Shown here: positions 1 to 8,344 of the stretch, piece after piece
Layout: each line of letters opens with the position of its first letter
How positions within the stretch are numbered: position 1 is the stretch's first letter
Source: Flavobacteriaceae bacterium
GTDB taxonomy: Bacteria > Bacteroidota > Bacteroidia > Flavobacteriales > Weeksellaceae
Reading direction: 5' to 3'
DNA: 17,199 nucleotides
Assembly: GCA_031289875.1 (NCBI GenBank)
Contig: JAITOO010000210.1
Coordinates: forward strand, 1 to 17,199
The notes under the pieces: model-generated
Databases searched by the model: none
What the model was told of the DNA's origin: nothing
What the model saw: the letters and a program-made list of their open reading frames with translations, nothing else
Position numbers and translations under genes: made by a program

Positions 1-11
1 TTTATTTTCCA

Positions 12-932
12 TCAATTAAATTTCTCTTTATATACTTTCTCAATCCCTTCTTTCAGAGGTATTTTTGCCGTCCAGCCGAGTGCGTGCAGTTTAGAAACAT
101 CTAAAAGTTTGCGCGGTGTGCCGTCGGGTTTTGTGCTGTCCCAAATAATTTCGCCGTTGAAACCGGAAATTCCCTTAACCATCTCCGCCAACTCTCTAAT
201 TGTCATATCCTTACCCGTGCCTATATTTACCAAGCCTTCTTCGCTGTAATTTTCCATCAGATAAACGCAAGCATCTGCCATATCGTCTGCATGAAGAAAT
301 TCCCTCATCGGAGAGCCTGTTCCCCAGAGCGTTACCGTCGGTTCTTTGTTGATTTTCGCTTCATGAAACTTTCGAATCATTGCAGGCAAAACATGCGAAT
401 TTTTTAAATCGTAGTTATCGTTCTGTCCGTACAAATTTGTAGGCATAACGGAAATAAAATTGCAGCCGTACTGCGCCCGATAAGCATCGCACATTTTTAT
501 CCCTGCAATTTTTGCAAGGGCGTAAGGTTCGTTGGTCGGTTCGAGCAGTCCCGTCAAAAGATAGTCTTCTTTCAACGGTTGAGGAGCAAGTTTCGGGTAG
601 ATGCAAGACGAACCCAAAAACAAGAGTTTTTTCACGCCGTTGAGATACGAATGATGAATGATATTGTTCTGAATCATCAAATTTTCGTAGATAAAATCGG
701 CGCGGTAGGTGTTATTTGCTAAAATTCCGCCGACTTTTGCCGCTGCAAGAAACACATAATCAGGCTTTTCCAAAGCAAAAAATTCCGTAACTTTTTGTTG
801 GTTTCTCAAATCCAGTTCCGAAGAAGTTCTCAGCACGAAATTCGTAAATCCTTTTGTTTGCAAGTTCCGTAAAATTGCACTTCCGACCATGCCTCTGTGT
901 CCTGCGATGTATATTTTCCCGTTTTTATCCAT
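12..932 (-). CDS. fcl: GDP-L-fucose synthase (GDP-4-keto-6-deoxymannose 3,5-epimerase/4-reductase)
   Basis: This cytoplasmic extended-SDR enzyme performs the NADPH-dependent epimerisation and reduction of GDP-4-keto-6-deoxy-D-mannose to GDP-L-fucose, directly after Gmd. The N-terminus [13 protein letters not shown] carries the GxxGxxG nucleotide-binding motif (G11, G14, G17 in the 306-residue form). The SDR catalytic set is visible as S108/S109 in LGSSCIYP and Y137-x3-K141 in NEPYALAK. The length matches the family. I chose the ATG at 930-932. An upstream in-frame TTG at 948-950 would add six residues, but homologues begin about where the ATG lies. It is the last gene of the wza-wzc-gmd-ORF6N-fcl run, 68 bases after the ORF6N gene. 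Assignment of the family is very secure. Confidence 0.97.
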   Translation of the reverse strand: MDKNGKIYIAGHRGMVGSAILRNLQTKGFTNFVLRTSSELDLRNQQKVTEFFALEKPDYVFLAAAKVGGILANNTYRADFIYENLMIQNNIIHHSYLNGVKKLLFLGSSCIYPKLAPQPLKEDYLLTGLLEPTNEPYALAKIAGIKMCDAYRAQYGCNFISVMPTNLYGQNDNYDLKNSHVLPAMIRKFHEAKINKEPTVTLWGTGSPMREFLHADDMADACVYLMENYSEEGLVNIGTGKDMTIRELAEMVKGISGFNGEIIWDSTKPDGTPRKLLDVSKLHALGWTAKIPLKEGIEKVYKEKFN

Positions 933-1000
933 TTTATAATTAATGCTCAAAGTATTACAAAAATACTGATTTTTTTTTTAACAGTACAGGTTACTTTAAG

Positions 1001-1552
1001 TTATTTTTCATCTTTCCGTTTCTGCTTCACGGTATGTTTGAATTTTACCATCGCAAAATTGATTTCCATCGTAGTTTCCTTGTCCGTAACCTGAAAATCA
1101 TCGTCCAAGATTTCTGCCAAAATTTCGCCTCCTTTTTGCATCAGAGATTTTTGTTTCGGCTTTTCGGTCGTTTCCGAAAGTTCCGCAACGGTGCGTGTCA
1201 GTTCGCGGATATTTGCAAAAGTTTCTACGATGGCGAGCGTGGTTTGTGTAGCGCGTTCGCTTTTCAAAATCGTGGCAAGCATGTACAAGCCCTTTTCTGT
1301 AAATGCTTTGGGTAATGCAGGTGAGAATTTTACTTTGGGGTTATCGAAAATTTCGATAACCTCCTTTTTCTCATTTTTGTCAAGTTCAAAAATATAACCT
1401 TCGGGGAATTTTTCGAGGTTATTTTTTACTGCTTCGTTGACGCGCATGGTTTCCACGCCATAAAGTTCCGCTACGTCGCTGTCAAGGATAACTTTCTGAT
1501 TGCGAAGCGTCAATATCTTTTCTTCTACCTGTTCAAATCTTACGATGTCCAT
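1001..1552 (-). CDS. ORF6N-domain (KilA-N-related) DNA-binding protein
   Basis: A 183-residue protein whose first ~100 residues match the ORF6N domain. The pattern is a short N-terminal strand region, then NQKVILDSDVAELYGVET (about 19-36), then AVKNNLEKFPEGYIFEL (about 41-57), and FTEKGLYMLATILKS (about 84-98). ORF6N is a DNA-binding domain found in phage antirepressor-type proteins and in many chromosomal Bacteroidota genes whose role is unknown. The C-terminal third (about 105-183) is charged and probably helical, with no motif I recognise. The gene lies between gmd (63 bases upstream) and fcl (68 bases downstream) on the same strand, so it may be co-transcribed with them, but nothing in it suggests a sugar-metabolism role. 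A weak -7-like element lies upstream at 1593-1600. The domain assignment is firm; the cellular function is not known. Confidence 0.88.
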   Translation of the reverse strand: MDIVRFEQVEEKILTLRNQKVILDSDVAELYGVETMRVNEAVKNNLEKFPEGYIFELDKNEKKEVIEIFDNPKVKFSPALPKAFTEKGLYMLATILKSERATQTTLAIVETFANIRELTRTVAELSETTEKPKQKSLMQKGGEILAEILDDDFQVTDKETTMEINFAMVKFKHTVKQKRKDEK

Positions 1553-1592
1553 CGGTGAAACAATAATAATTAATTGAGAATCAACTTATTTT

Positions 1593-1600
1593 CAAATTTA
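1593..1600 (-). promoter_or_regulatory. Weak candidate -7 element upstream of the ORF6N gene
   Basis: Read on the minus strand this is TAAATTTG, a match to the Bacteroidetes -7 consensus TAnnTTTG, about 40 bases before the ORF6N start. I find no TTG at the usual 19-21 base distance upstream, so it may be a chance match in AT-rich DNA. If real, it would let the ORF6N gene and fcl be expressed apart from gmd. Confidence 0.2.
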
Positions 1601-1615
1601 CTAATTAGCACATTA

Positions 1616-2731
1616 CTATTCGTACTGTTTCAAAATCTCAAAACCTGCTTCTTTCAAAAGTTTGTTTTTTTGGAAGATTTTCAAGTCAGATTCCATCATC
1701 TCCTTAACTAACTGAGGTAGAGTGCATTTAGGCACCCAGCCAAGTTTTTCTTTTGACTTCGTCGGATTTCCGATGAGCAAATCTACTTCCGTTGGGCGGA
1801 AATAGCGAGGGTCAATTGCCATAACTTCTTGTCCTGCTTTGAACGAATATTTTCCATCGGTTGATTTTACGAAAGCCTTTTCATCAACGCCTTCGCCTTT
1901 ATATTCGATTTCCACGCCGACTTCGGCAAACGCCATTTTGATAAAATCGCGGACTTTTGTCGTAACGCCTGTTGCTATGACGAAATCTTCGGGTTTGTCT
2001 TGCTGCAAAATCAGCCACATTGCCTCCACATAGTCGCGGGCATGTCCCCAATCCCGTTTGGCATCGATATTTCCCATGTAAATTTTGTTCTGCAAACCGA
2101 GTGCAATTTGCGCCACGCCGCGCGTGATTTTCCTTGTTACGAAAGTTTCGCCGCGAAGCGGACTTTCGTGGTTGAACAAAATTCCGTTGCAGGCAAACAT
2201 GTTGTAAGCCTCACGGTAATTGATCGTAATCCAATAGCCGTACAATTTTGCAACGGCATATGGCGAACGCGGGTAAAAAGGCGTTTTTTCCGACTGGGGA
2301 ACTTCCTGCACCAAACCGTAAAGTTCTGACGTTGAGGCTTGATAAATTCTCGTTTTTTCAGTCAGACCCAACAGACGAATGGCTTCCAGCAAGCGCAAAG
2401 TTCCGATGCCGTCTGCATTCGCTGTGTATTCAGGCGTGTCGAAACTGACTTTTACATGGCTCATTGCTCCGAGATTATAAATTTCGTCGGGCTGAGTTTC
2501 CTTAATGATTCTGATGAGATTCGTGCTGTCGCCCAAATCGCCGTAATGGAGTCTGAAACTGGCATTTTCTGCGTGTGGATCCTGGTACAGATGGTCAATT
2601 CTATCTGTGTTGAAAAGCGAACTGCGCCTTTTGATTCCGTGAACAAAATATCCTTTACTCAGCAAAAGTTCAGCCAGATATGCTCCATCCTGTCCGGTTA
2701 TTCCTGTAATTAATGCAACTTTTTTTGACAT
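1616..2731 (-). CDS. gmd: GDP-mannose 4,6-dehydratase
   Basis: Gmd converts GDP-D-mannose to GDP-4-keto-6-deoxy-D-mannose, the first committed step to GDP-L-fucose; its product is the substrate of Fcl encoded at 12-932. The N-terminus [19 protein letters not shown] has the GxxGxxG motif (G10, G13, G16) of extended SDRs. The catalytic region is intact: QASTSELYG gives T134 and E136, and [10 protein letters not shown] gives Y158 and K162. The conserved [19 protein letters not shown] region is present with Leu at the x position, where E. coli Gmd has Arg. At 371 residues it is full length. Start is the ATG at 2729-2731, 23 bases after the wzc stop, which supports a shared operon. Stop is TAG. 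Confidence 0.97.
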   Translation of the reverse strand: MSKKVALITGITGQDGAYLAELLLSKGYFVHGIKRRSSLFNTDRIDHLYQDPHAENASFRLHYGDLGDSTNLIRIIKETQPDEIYNLGAMSHVKVSFDTPEYTANADGIGTLRLLEAIRLLGLTEKTRIYQASTSELYGLVQEVPQSEKTPFYPRSPYAVAKLYGYWITINYREAYNMFACNGILFNHESPLRGETFVTRKITRGVAQIALGLQNKIYMGNIDAKRDWGHARDYVEAMWLILQQDKPEDFVIATGVTTKVRDFIKMAFAEVGVEIEYKGEGVDEKAFVKSTDGKYSFKAGQEVMAIDPRYFRPTEVDLLIGNPTKSKEKLGWVPKCTLPQLVKEMMESDLKIFQKNKLLKEAGFEILKQYE

Positions 2732-2754
2732 AAATCAGTTTTTTAATTTAAGGT

Positions 2755-5163
2755 TTAACTATTTTCTTTTTTAACTTTTTTAAAAATTTTCTTAAACCAA
2801 GATTTCTTTTCGTCATCTCCGTAACCGTAATATCCGTAACCGTAATTTCTTTTATATCCGTAAGTTCCGTGAATATCAATATCGTTAATCAAAACAGCGG
2901 TTTTATGTTCCTCGAATCTACCTTCTGCTTTCAGTCTTTTTGGTATGTCTAACAGGCTTTTAAGCAGATAATTAACTCTTATCACGTACAGCAGTAAATC
3001 TGCATTTTTGTTAATCAGCAGGGTATCCGTAACCACGCCGACAGGAGCAGTATCCACTATCACATAATCATAGTTTTGAAGTCCGTAACTTATAATTTCT
3101 TCAAATTTTCCTGTCATAAACAATTCTGCCGGATTCGGGGCTCTTGTTCCTGAGGCTAACAAATCTATTTTGGCAGGATTTTTAGCGTTTTTATGCTGAA
3201 TATGAAGGAGATATTTAGAAATGTCCGTTATATTTCCGGACAAATATTCCGTGATTCCGGGGGGATTTACATCCAATCCTAAATATTCTCTGACTTTCGG
3301 TTTGCGGATGTCGGCTTCTAAAACCAGCACATCTTTACCCGCCAACGCCAAAGTGAACGCTAAATTAGTCGCTATGTAAGTTTTTCCTTCGCCGCTGATA
3401 GTGGAAGTAACAAAAACGCATTTTGGCTTGTTTTTGTTGTCCGGCAGAAAGAAATTGATATTCGTCCTCAAAATTCTGAACGCTTCGGCAGAAGATGAAT
3501 TTACCTTATCTACATCTATCAAGTTCTCTTTGGATTTAGGAATATAACCTATCTGAGGAATATTGGCAATCATTTTTTCAACTTCCTCGTAGGAACGCAC
3601 TTTGTCGTCTAAAAGGAACTTGATGTAAATCACGGCAAACGGCACAATCAAGCCCAGCAGAAAAGCCGCCAGAAGCACAATGTTTTTCTTCGGGGAAATC
3701 GGTTTTGGGGAAGCATATGCGTTGTCCACAATCTTCACCATATTCGGCGTAGAAGCAGTGGTAATCTCGGCTTCCTCGCGTTTTTGCAGCAAAAGCAAAT
3801 ACAGGGCTTCTACGGTCTGCTGTTTGCGCACAATATCCTGAAAACCTTTTTCTTTCGCAGGCACTTGCGACATCGTTCCCGCAATTTGCCCTGCCTGTCT
3901 TTGGATATTGTTCAACGCTATCCGTGTGGTTGTCTTGTAGTTGTTTAAACTTGTCCGCAGATTTTTATTGACTGCGGCTATTTTTTCGTCAAGACTTTTT
4001 ACTATTGGGTTTTGCTCGGTCGAGCTTGTCAAAAGGCTGTTCCTTTCCAACACCAGTCCGTTATAGGCTGCAACATTCTGTGCAATAGACTGGTCTGTCA
4101 GCCCAATATTGCTTGGCAGCAGAGATTTGGTGTCAGACTTGATATAATTGCCCATATAGTCCACCAAACTCAATTGTATATTATACTGTTTCAACTGATT
4201 ATCTACCTGTGCAGACTGCTGAATCATTGTCTGTCCCTGCGTCGAAATATTAACAATATTGTTCTCTGTCTTGAATTTTTCCATGCTGGTATCCGCTATA
4301 CCCAAATCTCTGGAAATAAGAGGAATACGCTCATTAATAAACGCAATTGTTGTTTCTCCGATTTGTTTTTTATCATTGATGATGTCTTTGTTGTAGATAG
4401 AAATCAGTGTATCAATAATTTGATTAGCTGTTTTGGGCAGGACGCTCTGCATACTAATGTTAATTAAATTACTCCTGTTCAATGCCTTAGAAGAACCGCC
4501 GGCTTCCACTGTCATCGCTTTGAGGCTTCTTAAAACGGCATTAATCACGGGAAAAACAGTAATCTTGGTAACATCGCCTGTTTCTGCTTGCGGGTTTCGG
4601 AGGAAAATCAAATTTCCGAAAGAAAAATTCACAGGTCTGCCGAACGTTCCTTGAAATTGTTCATCAGTCAAAATATTCGTTCCGACAAAGTTATTGGCAG
4701 ATTTGACTTCAATCTTGAAAGTCTGCGTACTATCGACGGCGAGTTTGGATTTTTCGTCTGTGAATTTAACAAAAACATAAGCGTCTTCCTTGTAAACTTC
4801 CTGCATAACCAACCCTTTTCTTTGGGAATATTGAATATTCAGATCCAATTTATTCACCACTTGAGTCATCAGCCTTCGGGAAGTGATAATGGCTATTTGA
4901 TCGGTAACCTGCGGATTGGAGGAACTTCCCGCCAATGCGTCCTGCAAGCCCAACATAGCGTCTCCACCTGAATTTTTGGTCAGCAGCAGGGCGGCATCGG
5001 AACTGTATTCTTTCGGCGTGATTTTGAGATATAAAACGCCTAAAATCAAGGCAATAATCACTGAAAGGACAAACCATTTCCAATAGAGCATATATTTAAA
5101 TATCAACTCTTTAATATTGATTATTTCTTCTTCGTCTTGATATATTTTATTAGTTTCTTCCAT
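2755..5163 (-). CDS. Wzc-like polysaccharide co-polymerase and tyrosine autokinase (BY-kinase)
   Basis: An inner-membrane protein that controls polymer length and export of capsule or exopolysaccharide through cycles of tyrosine autophosphorylation, together with the Wza-type channel encoded just upstream. Layout: cytoplasmic N-terminus, first membrane segment about 28-47, Wzz-type periplasmic domain with a long coiled-coil-prone part (about 255-470), second membrane segment about 494-516, then a cytoplasmic kinase domain. Walker A is SGEGKT (590-595, K594), Walker A' is LEADIRKP (615-622, with Glu where the family usually has the first Asp; D618 is kept), and Walker B is VIVDTAPVG (701-709, D704). 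The C-terminus holds a tyrosine cluster with seven Tyr between 768 and 781, the expected phosphorylation sites, followed by a Lys-rich tail. Single-chain architecture of 802 residues. The upstream lipoprotein gene ends 12 bases before this start. Confidence 0.94.
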   Translation of the reverse strand: MEETNKIYQDEEEIINIKELIFKYMLYWKWFVLSVIIALILGVLYLKITPKEYSSDAALLLTKNSGGDAMLGLQDALAGSSSNPQVTDQIAIITSRRLMTQVVNKLDLNIQYSQRKGLVMQEVYKEDAYVFVKFTDEKSKLAVDSTQTFKIEVKSANNFVGTNILTDEQFQGTFGRPVNFSFGNLIFLRNPQAETGDVTKITVFPVINAVLRSLKAMTVEAGGSSKALNRSNLINISMQSVLPKTANQIIDTLISIYNKDIINDKKQIGETTIAFINERIPLISRDLGIADTSMEKFKTENNIVNISTQGQTMIQQSAQVDNQLKQYNIQLSLVDYMGNYIKSDTKSLLPSNIGLTDQSIAQNVAAYNGLVLERNSLLTSSTEQNPIVKSLDEKIAAVNKNLRTSLNNYKTTTRIALNNIQRQAGQIAGTMSQVPAKEKGFQDIVRKQQTVEALYLLLLQKREEAEITTASTPNMVKIVDNAYASPKPISPKKNIVLLAAFLLGLIVPFAVIYIKFLLDDKVRSYEEVEKMIANIPQIGYIPKSKENLIDVDKVNSSSAEAFRILRTNINFFLPDNKNKPKCVFVTSTISGEGKTYIATNLAFTLALAGKDVLVLEADIRKPKVREYLGLDVNPPGITEYLSGNITDISKYLLHIQHKNAKNPAKIDLLASGTRAPNPAELFMTGKFEEIISYGLQNYDYVIVDTAPVGVVTDTLLINKNADLLLYVIRVNYLLKSLLDIPKRLKAEGRFEEHKTAVLINDIDIHGTYGYKRNYGYGYYGYGDDEKKSWFKKIFKKVKKENS
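2819..2846 (-). repeat. Direct repeat encoding part of the BY-kinase tyrosine cluster
   Basis: The 13-base string ccgtaaccgtaat occurs at 2819-2831 and again at 2834-2846, a 15-base period (five codons). It encodes alternating Gly-Tyr residues in the C-terminal phospho-tyrosine tail. Because the period is a whole number of codons, slippage would add or remove tyrosines without breaking the frame. Confidence 0.8.
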
Positions 5164-5175
5164 GTTTTTTATGAT

Positions 5176-5955
5176 TTAGCGGGTAAGCAAAGAAATTACA
5201 GATATAACAATACCTGCGACTGAAACGAGAACAGAAGTAAATGGACCGTATTGAGAAGAATTTCTTTTCGCTCCGTTAGGCGACACGTAAACAATGTCGC
5301 TTTGGTCTAAATAATAAACCGGCGAATCGAAAACACTTTGACTGGAAGTCAAATCTACGTGATAAAATTTCTTCACGCCTTCGATTTCCCGAATAACGAC
5401 AATGTCTTTTCTCATGCCGAAAATGGTCAAATCTCCTGCCAGCCCCAGCACTTCGGGCAGGCTGATTTTCTCGTTGGAAATGGTATAAGTTCCCGGACGG
5501 TTTACCTCTCCCAAAATGGTTACCCTGAAATTGATAAGATTGATATTAACCGTAGGATTTTTGATGTATTGGGAAAGTTTTTGACGCATCAAATCTATTG
5601 CCTGAGAGCGGGTAAGCCCTGCAAGTTTAATTTTCCCCAAAACAGGAAAATCAATATTGCCGTTTTCATCTATCAAATAGCTGACTAAGCGAGGATTACC
5701 CGTAGTCAAAGTCTCATTTGAAGTATTGTTGATGTTATAGGGATTGACCTGATTGAACGGCAGCGTAGATTGTACATCCAAAGCGGAAACCGTGATGACC
5801 AGCAGGTCGTCAGGTTTTAGATATGGAGTATATTTTTCCACTGCCTGCGAAGCGGCGACATCTCCATGAAAATAATACATGCTTTTCTTTGAAGCACAAG
5901 AACTTAGAAAAATCAAAAAGAGCAGTGAAATAGTACATAAACAATATTTTCTCAT
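5176..5955 (-). CDS. Wza-like polysaccharide export outer-membrane lipoprotein
   Basis: Outer-membrane export channel component for capsular or exopolysaccharide, the partner of the Wzc-like kinase encoded 12 bases downstream. With the ATG at 5953-5955 the 259-residue product starts with a textbook lipoprotein signal peptide ending in LSSC (Cys20). A longer reading from the ATG at 6016-6018 would add 21 residues in front of this signal, so I prefer the shorter form. The polysaccharide biosynthesis/export domain covers about 42-140 (YLKPDDLLVITVSALD; ENGNIDFPVLGKIKLAGLT), followed by a SLBB domain (FRVTILGEVNRPGTYTI, about 143-159, and on to DIVYVSPN at about 220-227). A hydrophobic C-terminal stretch (about 239-257) is the likely membrane-spanning helix. 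First gene of the export/fucose block, with a candidate promoter at 6047-6071. Confidence 0.93.
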   Translation of the reverse strand: MRKYCLCTISLLFLIFLSSCASKKSMYYFHGDVAASQAVEKYTPYLKPDDLLVITVSALDVQSTLPFNQVNPYNINNTSNETLTTGNPRLVSYLIDENGNIDFPVLGKIKLAGLTRSQAIDLMRQKLSQYIKNPTVNINLINFRVTILGEVNRPGTYTISNEKISLPEVLGLAGDLTIFGMRKDIVVIREIEGVKKFYHVDLTSSQSVFDSPVYYLDQSDIVYVSPNGAKRNSSQYGPFTSVLVSVAGIVISVISLLTR

Positions 5956-6046
5956 TATTATTGATATTTTAACAAAATTTATTATTCTAAAAATCAAAAG
6001 ATTAAGACCATTTTTCATTCTTCCTAATCCTTTTATTTAAGCGACG

Positions 6047-6071
6047 CAAATGTACTAAATTTATTTTGCAA
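6047..6071 (-). promoter_or_regulatory. Candidate promoter of the wza-wzc-gmd-fcl block
   Basis: On the minus strand TACATTTG at 6054-6047 fits the Bacteroidetes -7 consensus TAnnTTTG. A TTG lies 14 bases upstream (6071-6069), shorter than the usual 19-21. Transcription would begin near 6039, leaving about 85 bases before the chosen wza start at 5955. It is placed correctly at the head of the block and is the only good match in the 184-base gap. Confidence 0.45.
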
Positions 6072-6139
6072 CTACATAGTGTAGAAGAAAATTTTTCATT
6101 AAATCCGCCATTTTTATCTGCCGGTAAAACTTAAAAAAA

Positions 6140-6841
6140 TCAGCTTAAAGTAAGCAGCCAGCCCGCAAAAATTCCCAAAAAGACGAAAAACAGTTTTTGT
6201 TTGTTCAAGTTATGCTTTTCGTTGCTTTCAAAAATGATAATCGAAGAGATATGAAGAAAAATTCCCGCCACAATTCCTGTCATTTTCAAGTAGAAATCAA
6301 GGCTTAAAAAAGTTCCGAGCCACGCTCCGAGCGGCGCAGAAAACACGAACAAGAGCAAAACTCCGAAAGCATAAGATTTAGGAATGCGCAGCGTGAACAA
6401 AAACGCACTCAGCACGATGGTTTCAGGGATTTTATGAACTGCCAGCGCCCACAGCAGATGTAGATGTTCATGCGTATGTGCCTGAGCCTCAATGGGCATT
6501 CCGTCCAAAAAAGAGTGAACAAACAAGCCGAACATCACGCTCAACGGTACAACGTTCTCATTTTCATGATGATGATGAACATGACCGTGTTCAATTCCTT
6601 TGGACAAAGATTCTAAAACCAACTGCAACCCCACGCCGGCGATAATCCAAATACCCGCATTGATGCCTATTCCGCCGTGATTTTGGTAGAGCATCGGGAA
6701 CATTTCCAGAACAGTAATTGTGAGCAGAAGACCTGCGCTGAACATCAATAGCCGTTTGCAAAACAGATTGTTATTGTGAAAAAAATAACCTATTCCGCCG
6801 CCGATAGCCGCCGATAAAATCAGAACTGCATAATCCATCAT
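6140..6841 (-). CDS. ZIP-family divalent metal transporter
   Basis: A 233-residue multi-spanning inner-membrane protein of the ZIP (Zrt/Irt-like) family, which brings Zn or other divalent metals toward the cytoplasm. About eight hydrophobic segments can be drawn. The two signature helices are visible: VHSFLDGMPI (H109, D113) and AVHKIPETIV (H136, E140), matching the metal-binding HNxxDG and HxIPE motifs. A His-rich loop HGHVHHHHE (86-93) sits between the third and fourth helices, as is common in ZIPs. Metal specificity cannot be read from the sequence. The ATG at 6839-6841 overlaps the stop of the methyltransferase gene in an ATGA junction, so the two are probably translationally coupled. A second ATG directly follows and could also serve. 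Confidence 0.92.
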   Translation of the reverse strand: MMDYAVLILSAAIGGGIGYFFHNNNLFCKRLLMFSAGLLLTITVLEMFPMLYQNHGGIGINAGIWIIAGVGLQLVLESLSKGIEHGHVHHHHENENVVPLSVMFGLFVHSFLDGMPIEAQAHTHEHLHLLWALAVHKIPETIVLSAFLFTLRIPKSYAFGVLLLFVFSAPLGAWLGTFLSLDFYLKMTGIVAGIFLHISSIIIFESNEKHNLNKQKLFFVFLGIFAGWLLTLS

Positions 6842-7560
6842 TTTTGAAAAATTAAGATTAAACGCGGCGAAGTTTTTTCGTCAAATTCGTTGAGTTGGTA
6901 ATCGCCGAAAACTGCCTGAAATTTCAATCGGGCTTTTTCTGCTAAATCTTTGAAATAATCTAATTTACAGATATTTACTCTTTCCTGATAATGAAAATCC
7001 TGTCCGCCGTCGCTGAAAGTTATGTCCTTGACAATCACGTTGTTTTCAATTTTTCTGTGCAGAAAAAATCGGATTCCGTCCACTTCTTTTTCTTCGCGAG
7101 GCACGAGATGGTGTTCTACCAAAGAAGCGTTCATAAAATCCATAACAAAAACACCGTTGGATTTAAGTTGCTCAAAAACAGATTGATATACTTTTAAATT
7201 ATCATTCTCGTCATTGAAATAACCAAAACTTGTGAAGAGGTTGAAAATAGCATCAAACTCATTGGGAAAATAGGTTTTGCGCATATCTCCAACGATAAAT
7301 GTCAAATGTTTGTTTTCAATTTTTTTTGCGCTTTTGATGCTGTGCGGAGACAAATCCAGCCCCGTAACTTCGTAGCCCAGCTTGTTCAAATAGATGCTGT
7401 GCCGACCTTTTCCGCAAGCCAAATCCAAAATTTTGCCGTTTTTGGACAACTGCAAATATTTCAATAAGTTATCGATAAAATCCTGCGCTTCCCTATCGTC
7501 TCTGTTTTTGTATAAAATATGATAGTAAGGCGTATCAAACCATTCTGCAAACCAATCCAT
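6838..7560 (-). CDS. Class I SAM-dependent methyltransferase
   Basis: A 240-residue cytoplasmic protein with the Rossmann-type methyltransferase core. Motif I is ILDLACGKGRHS (44-55), the acidic residue at the end of strand 2 is D69 in VTGLDLSPHSI, and a GDM follows at 91-93. FDAIFNLFTSFGYF (102-115) fits motif IV and its flank. The N-terminus (WFDTPYYHILYKNRDDREA) and the C-terminal domain are typical of small-molecule methyltransferases of the Methyltransf_25-type group in Bacteroidota, but I cannot name a substrate. It is the middle gene of a three-gene unit: six bases after the membrane-protein gene and overlapping the ZIP gene by four bases. No evidence links it functionally to metal transport apart from the shared operon. 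Confidence 0.9.
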   Translation of the reverse strand: MDWFAEWFDTPYYHILYKNRDDREAQDFIDNLLKYLQLSKNGKILDLACGKGRHSIYLNKLGYEVTGLDLSPHSIKSAKKIENKHLTFIVGDMRKTYFPNEFDAIFNLFTSFGYFNDENDNLKVYQSVFEQLKSNGVFVMDFMNASLVEHHLVPREEKEVDGIRFFLHRKIENNVIVKDITFSDGGQDFHYQERVNICKLDYFKDLAEKARLKFQAVFGDYQLNEFDEKTSPRLILIFQK

Positions 7561-7566
7561 TGTTAA

Positions 7567-8067
7567 TTAGTAAATATCTTTCTGTAAATACAGCATCGCC
7601 ATTGATGAAGGAGAGTTTTCATTGACGGCTTTTTTCAAAATTTCTTCCTGCAAATCCGCTGCTGTGGCGGAAATATCCATGCCTTTTGCTACGTCCTGAA
7701 CGAATAATTGCGTAGCGTTTTTAGCGGAAAAAATGATTTTCCACGTTTCGGGATTGATGTAAATCTGCTGTGCAAGATTATGCTCAAATTCCGTTTGTAT
7801 TGTTTCAATCAAAACGTATTCGTAGGCTTTAAAATCCGCTGCGGGAGCGATTCTTCGTACCAACGCCGACGGTCTGATTCGTTCCAGAAACAACGCCAGC
7901 CGTTCATACGCCTGCAATTTGTTGGGCAATATATTTTTTGAATTTTCCAGCCTCAGCCGGAAATCTCTTTTTTTCCTTTCTTCCTTAAAAAAGCGGTCGA
8001 GCATGAACACAAACACGCCTGCCACCACTATCATCGGAACCAATATCAAAAACAATTTTTCTATCAT
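7567..8067 (-). CDS. Conserved Bacteroidota membrane-anchored protein, DUF7935-like
   Basis: A 166-residue protein with one N-terminal membrane helix (about 4-24), then a charged, basic stretch (FFKEERKKRDFRLRL) and a soluble, mainly helical domain. The segment LPNKLQAYERLALFLERIRPS, the later FEHNLAQQIYI and the following WKIIFSAKNAT are features I recall from a Bacteroidota-only family now called DUF7935; the number is from memory, not a search. Function unknown. The ATG at 8065-8067 is the start; a TTG immediately before it (8068-8070) is less likely. It heads the unit with the methyltransferase and ZIP genes and has a good promoter at 8108-8140. Confidence 0.85.
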   Translation of the reverse strand: MIEKLFLILVPMIVVAGVFVFMLDRFFKEERKKRDFRLRLENSKNILPNKLQAYERLALFLERIRPSALVRRIAPAADFKAYEYVLIETIQTEFEHNLAQQIYINPETWKIIFSAKNATQLFVQDVAKGMDISATAADLQEEILKKAVNENSPSSMAMLYLQKDIY

Positions 8068-8107
8068 CAATCAGTAAACTTTTTCAATTTCAATTATCTT
8101 AGATTTG

Positions 8108-8140
8108 CAAAGTTATGAAAAAGTAAACTAATAAAAACAA
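8108..8140 (-). promoter_or_regulatory. Candidate promoter of the DUF7935-like/methyltransferase/ZIP unit
   Basis: On the minus strand TAACTTTG (8115-8108) matches the Bacteroidetes -7 element, with TTG (8140-8138) 22 bases upstream as a -33 element. The transcript would start near 8101, about 34 bases before the start codon at 8067. Confidence 0.55.
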
Positions 8141-8311
8141 GAAAGGAAGCCCTTGATGAACCATTGACACAAGCAAATTAATCTCTGAACCGGTTATTTC
8201 AACAGACTCTTACAAATATGTTGCTGTTTGCCGGTTTCGGATTATGTGATATATGTAATATTGGAATCATAGTAATTTTCCGCATTTAGCGGACAACAGT
8301 GATTGTTTTAC

Positions 8312-8336
8312 AAAAAACGGTTTTTCTGAAAAATCG
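8312..8336 (-). terminator. Possible rho-independent terminator after prfC
   Basis: Read on the minus strand, CGATTTTT and AAAAACCG form a short stem (one mismatch) around a CAG loop, directly followed by a run of six T. It begins nine bases after the prfC stop. The stem is weak because only its base holds G-C pairs. The rest of the 277-base gap 8068-8344 shows no gene. Confidence 0.4.
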
Positions 8337-8344
8337 GCACAAAA

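Noticed and set aside
951..979. Hairpin AGTATT-ACAAA-AATACT followed by a ten-T run, terminator-like on the plus strand
   Set aside because: No plus-strand gene lies upstream of it. On the minus strand it sits in the fcl leader with the A-run before the hairpin, which is not a terminator arrangement.
4012..4971. Three overlapping plus-strand frames (73-151 residues) opposite the Wzc-like gene
   Set aside because: They are antisense to a well-supported 802-residue kinase, show no domain pattern and have no promoter or start context.
5956..6018. A 21-residue N-terminal extension of the Wza-like protein
   Set aside because: It would place a hydrophobic stretch in front of an ideal lipoprotein signal peptide. 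The internal ATG at 5955 gives a normal lipoprotein.
8189..8196. AACCGGTT palindrome in the gap after prfC
   Set aside because: An eight-base palindrome is expected by chance and there is no gene or repeat associated with it.
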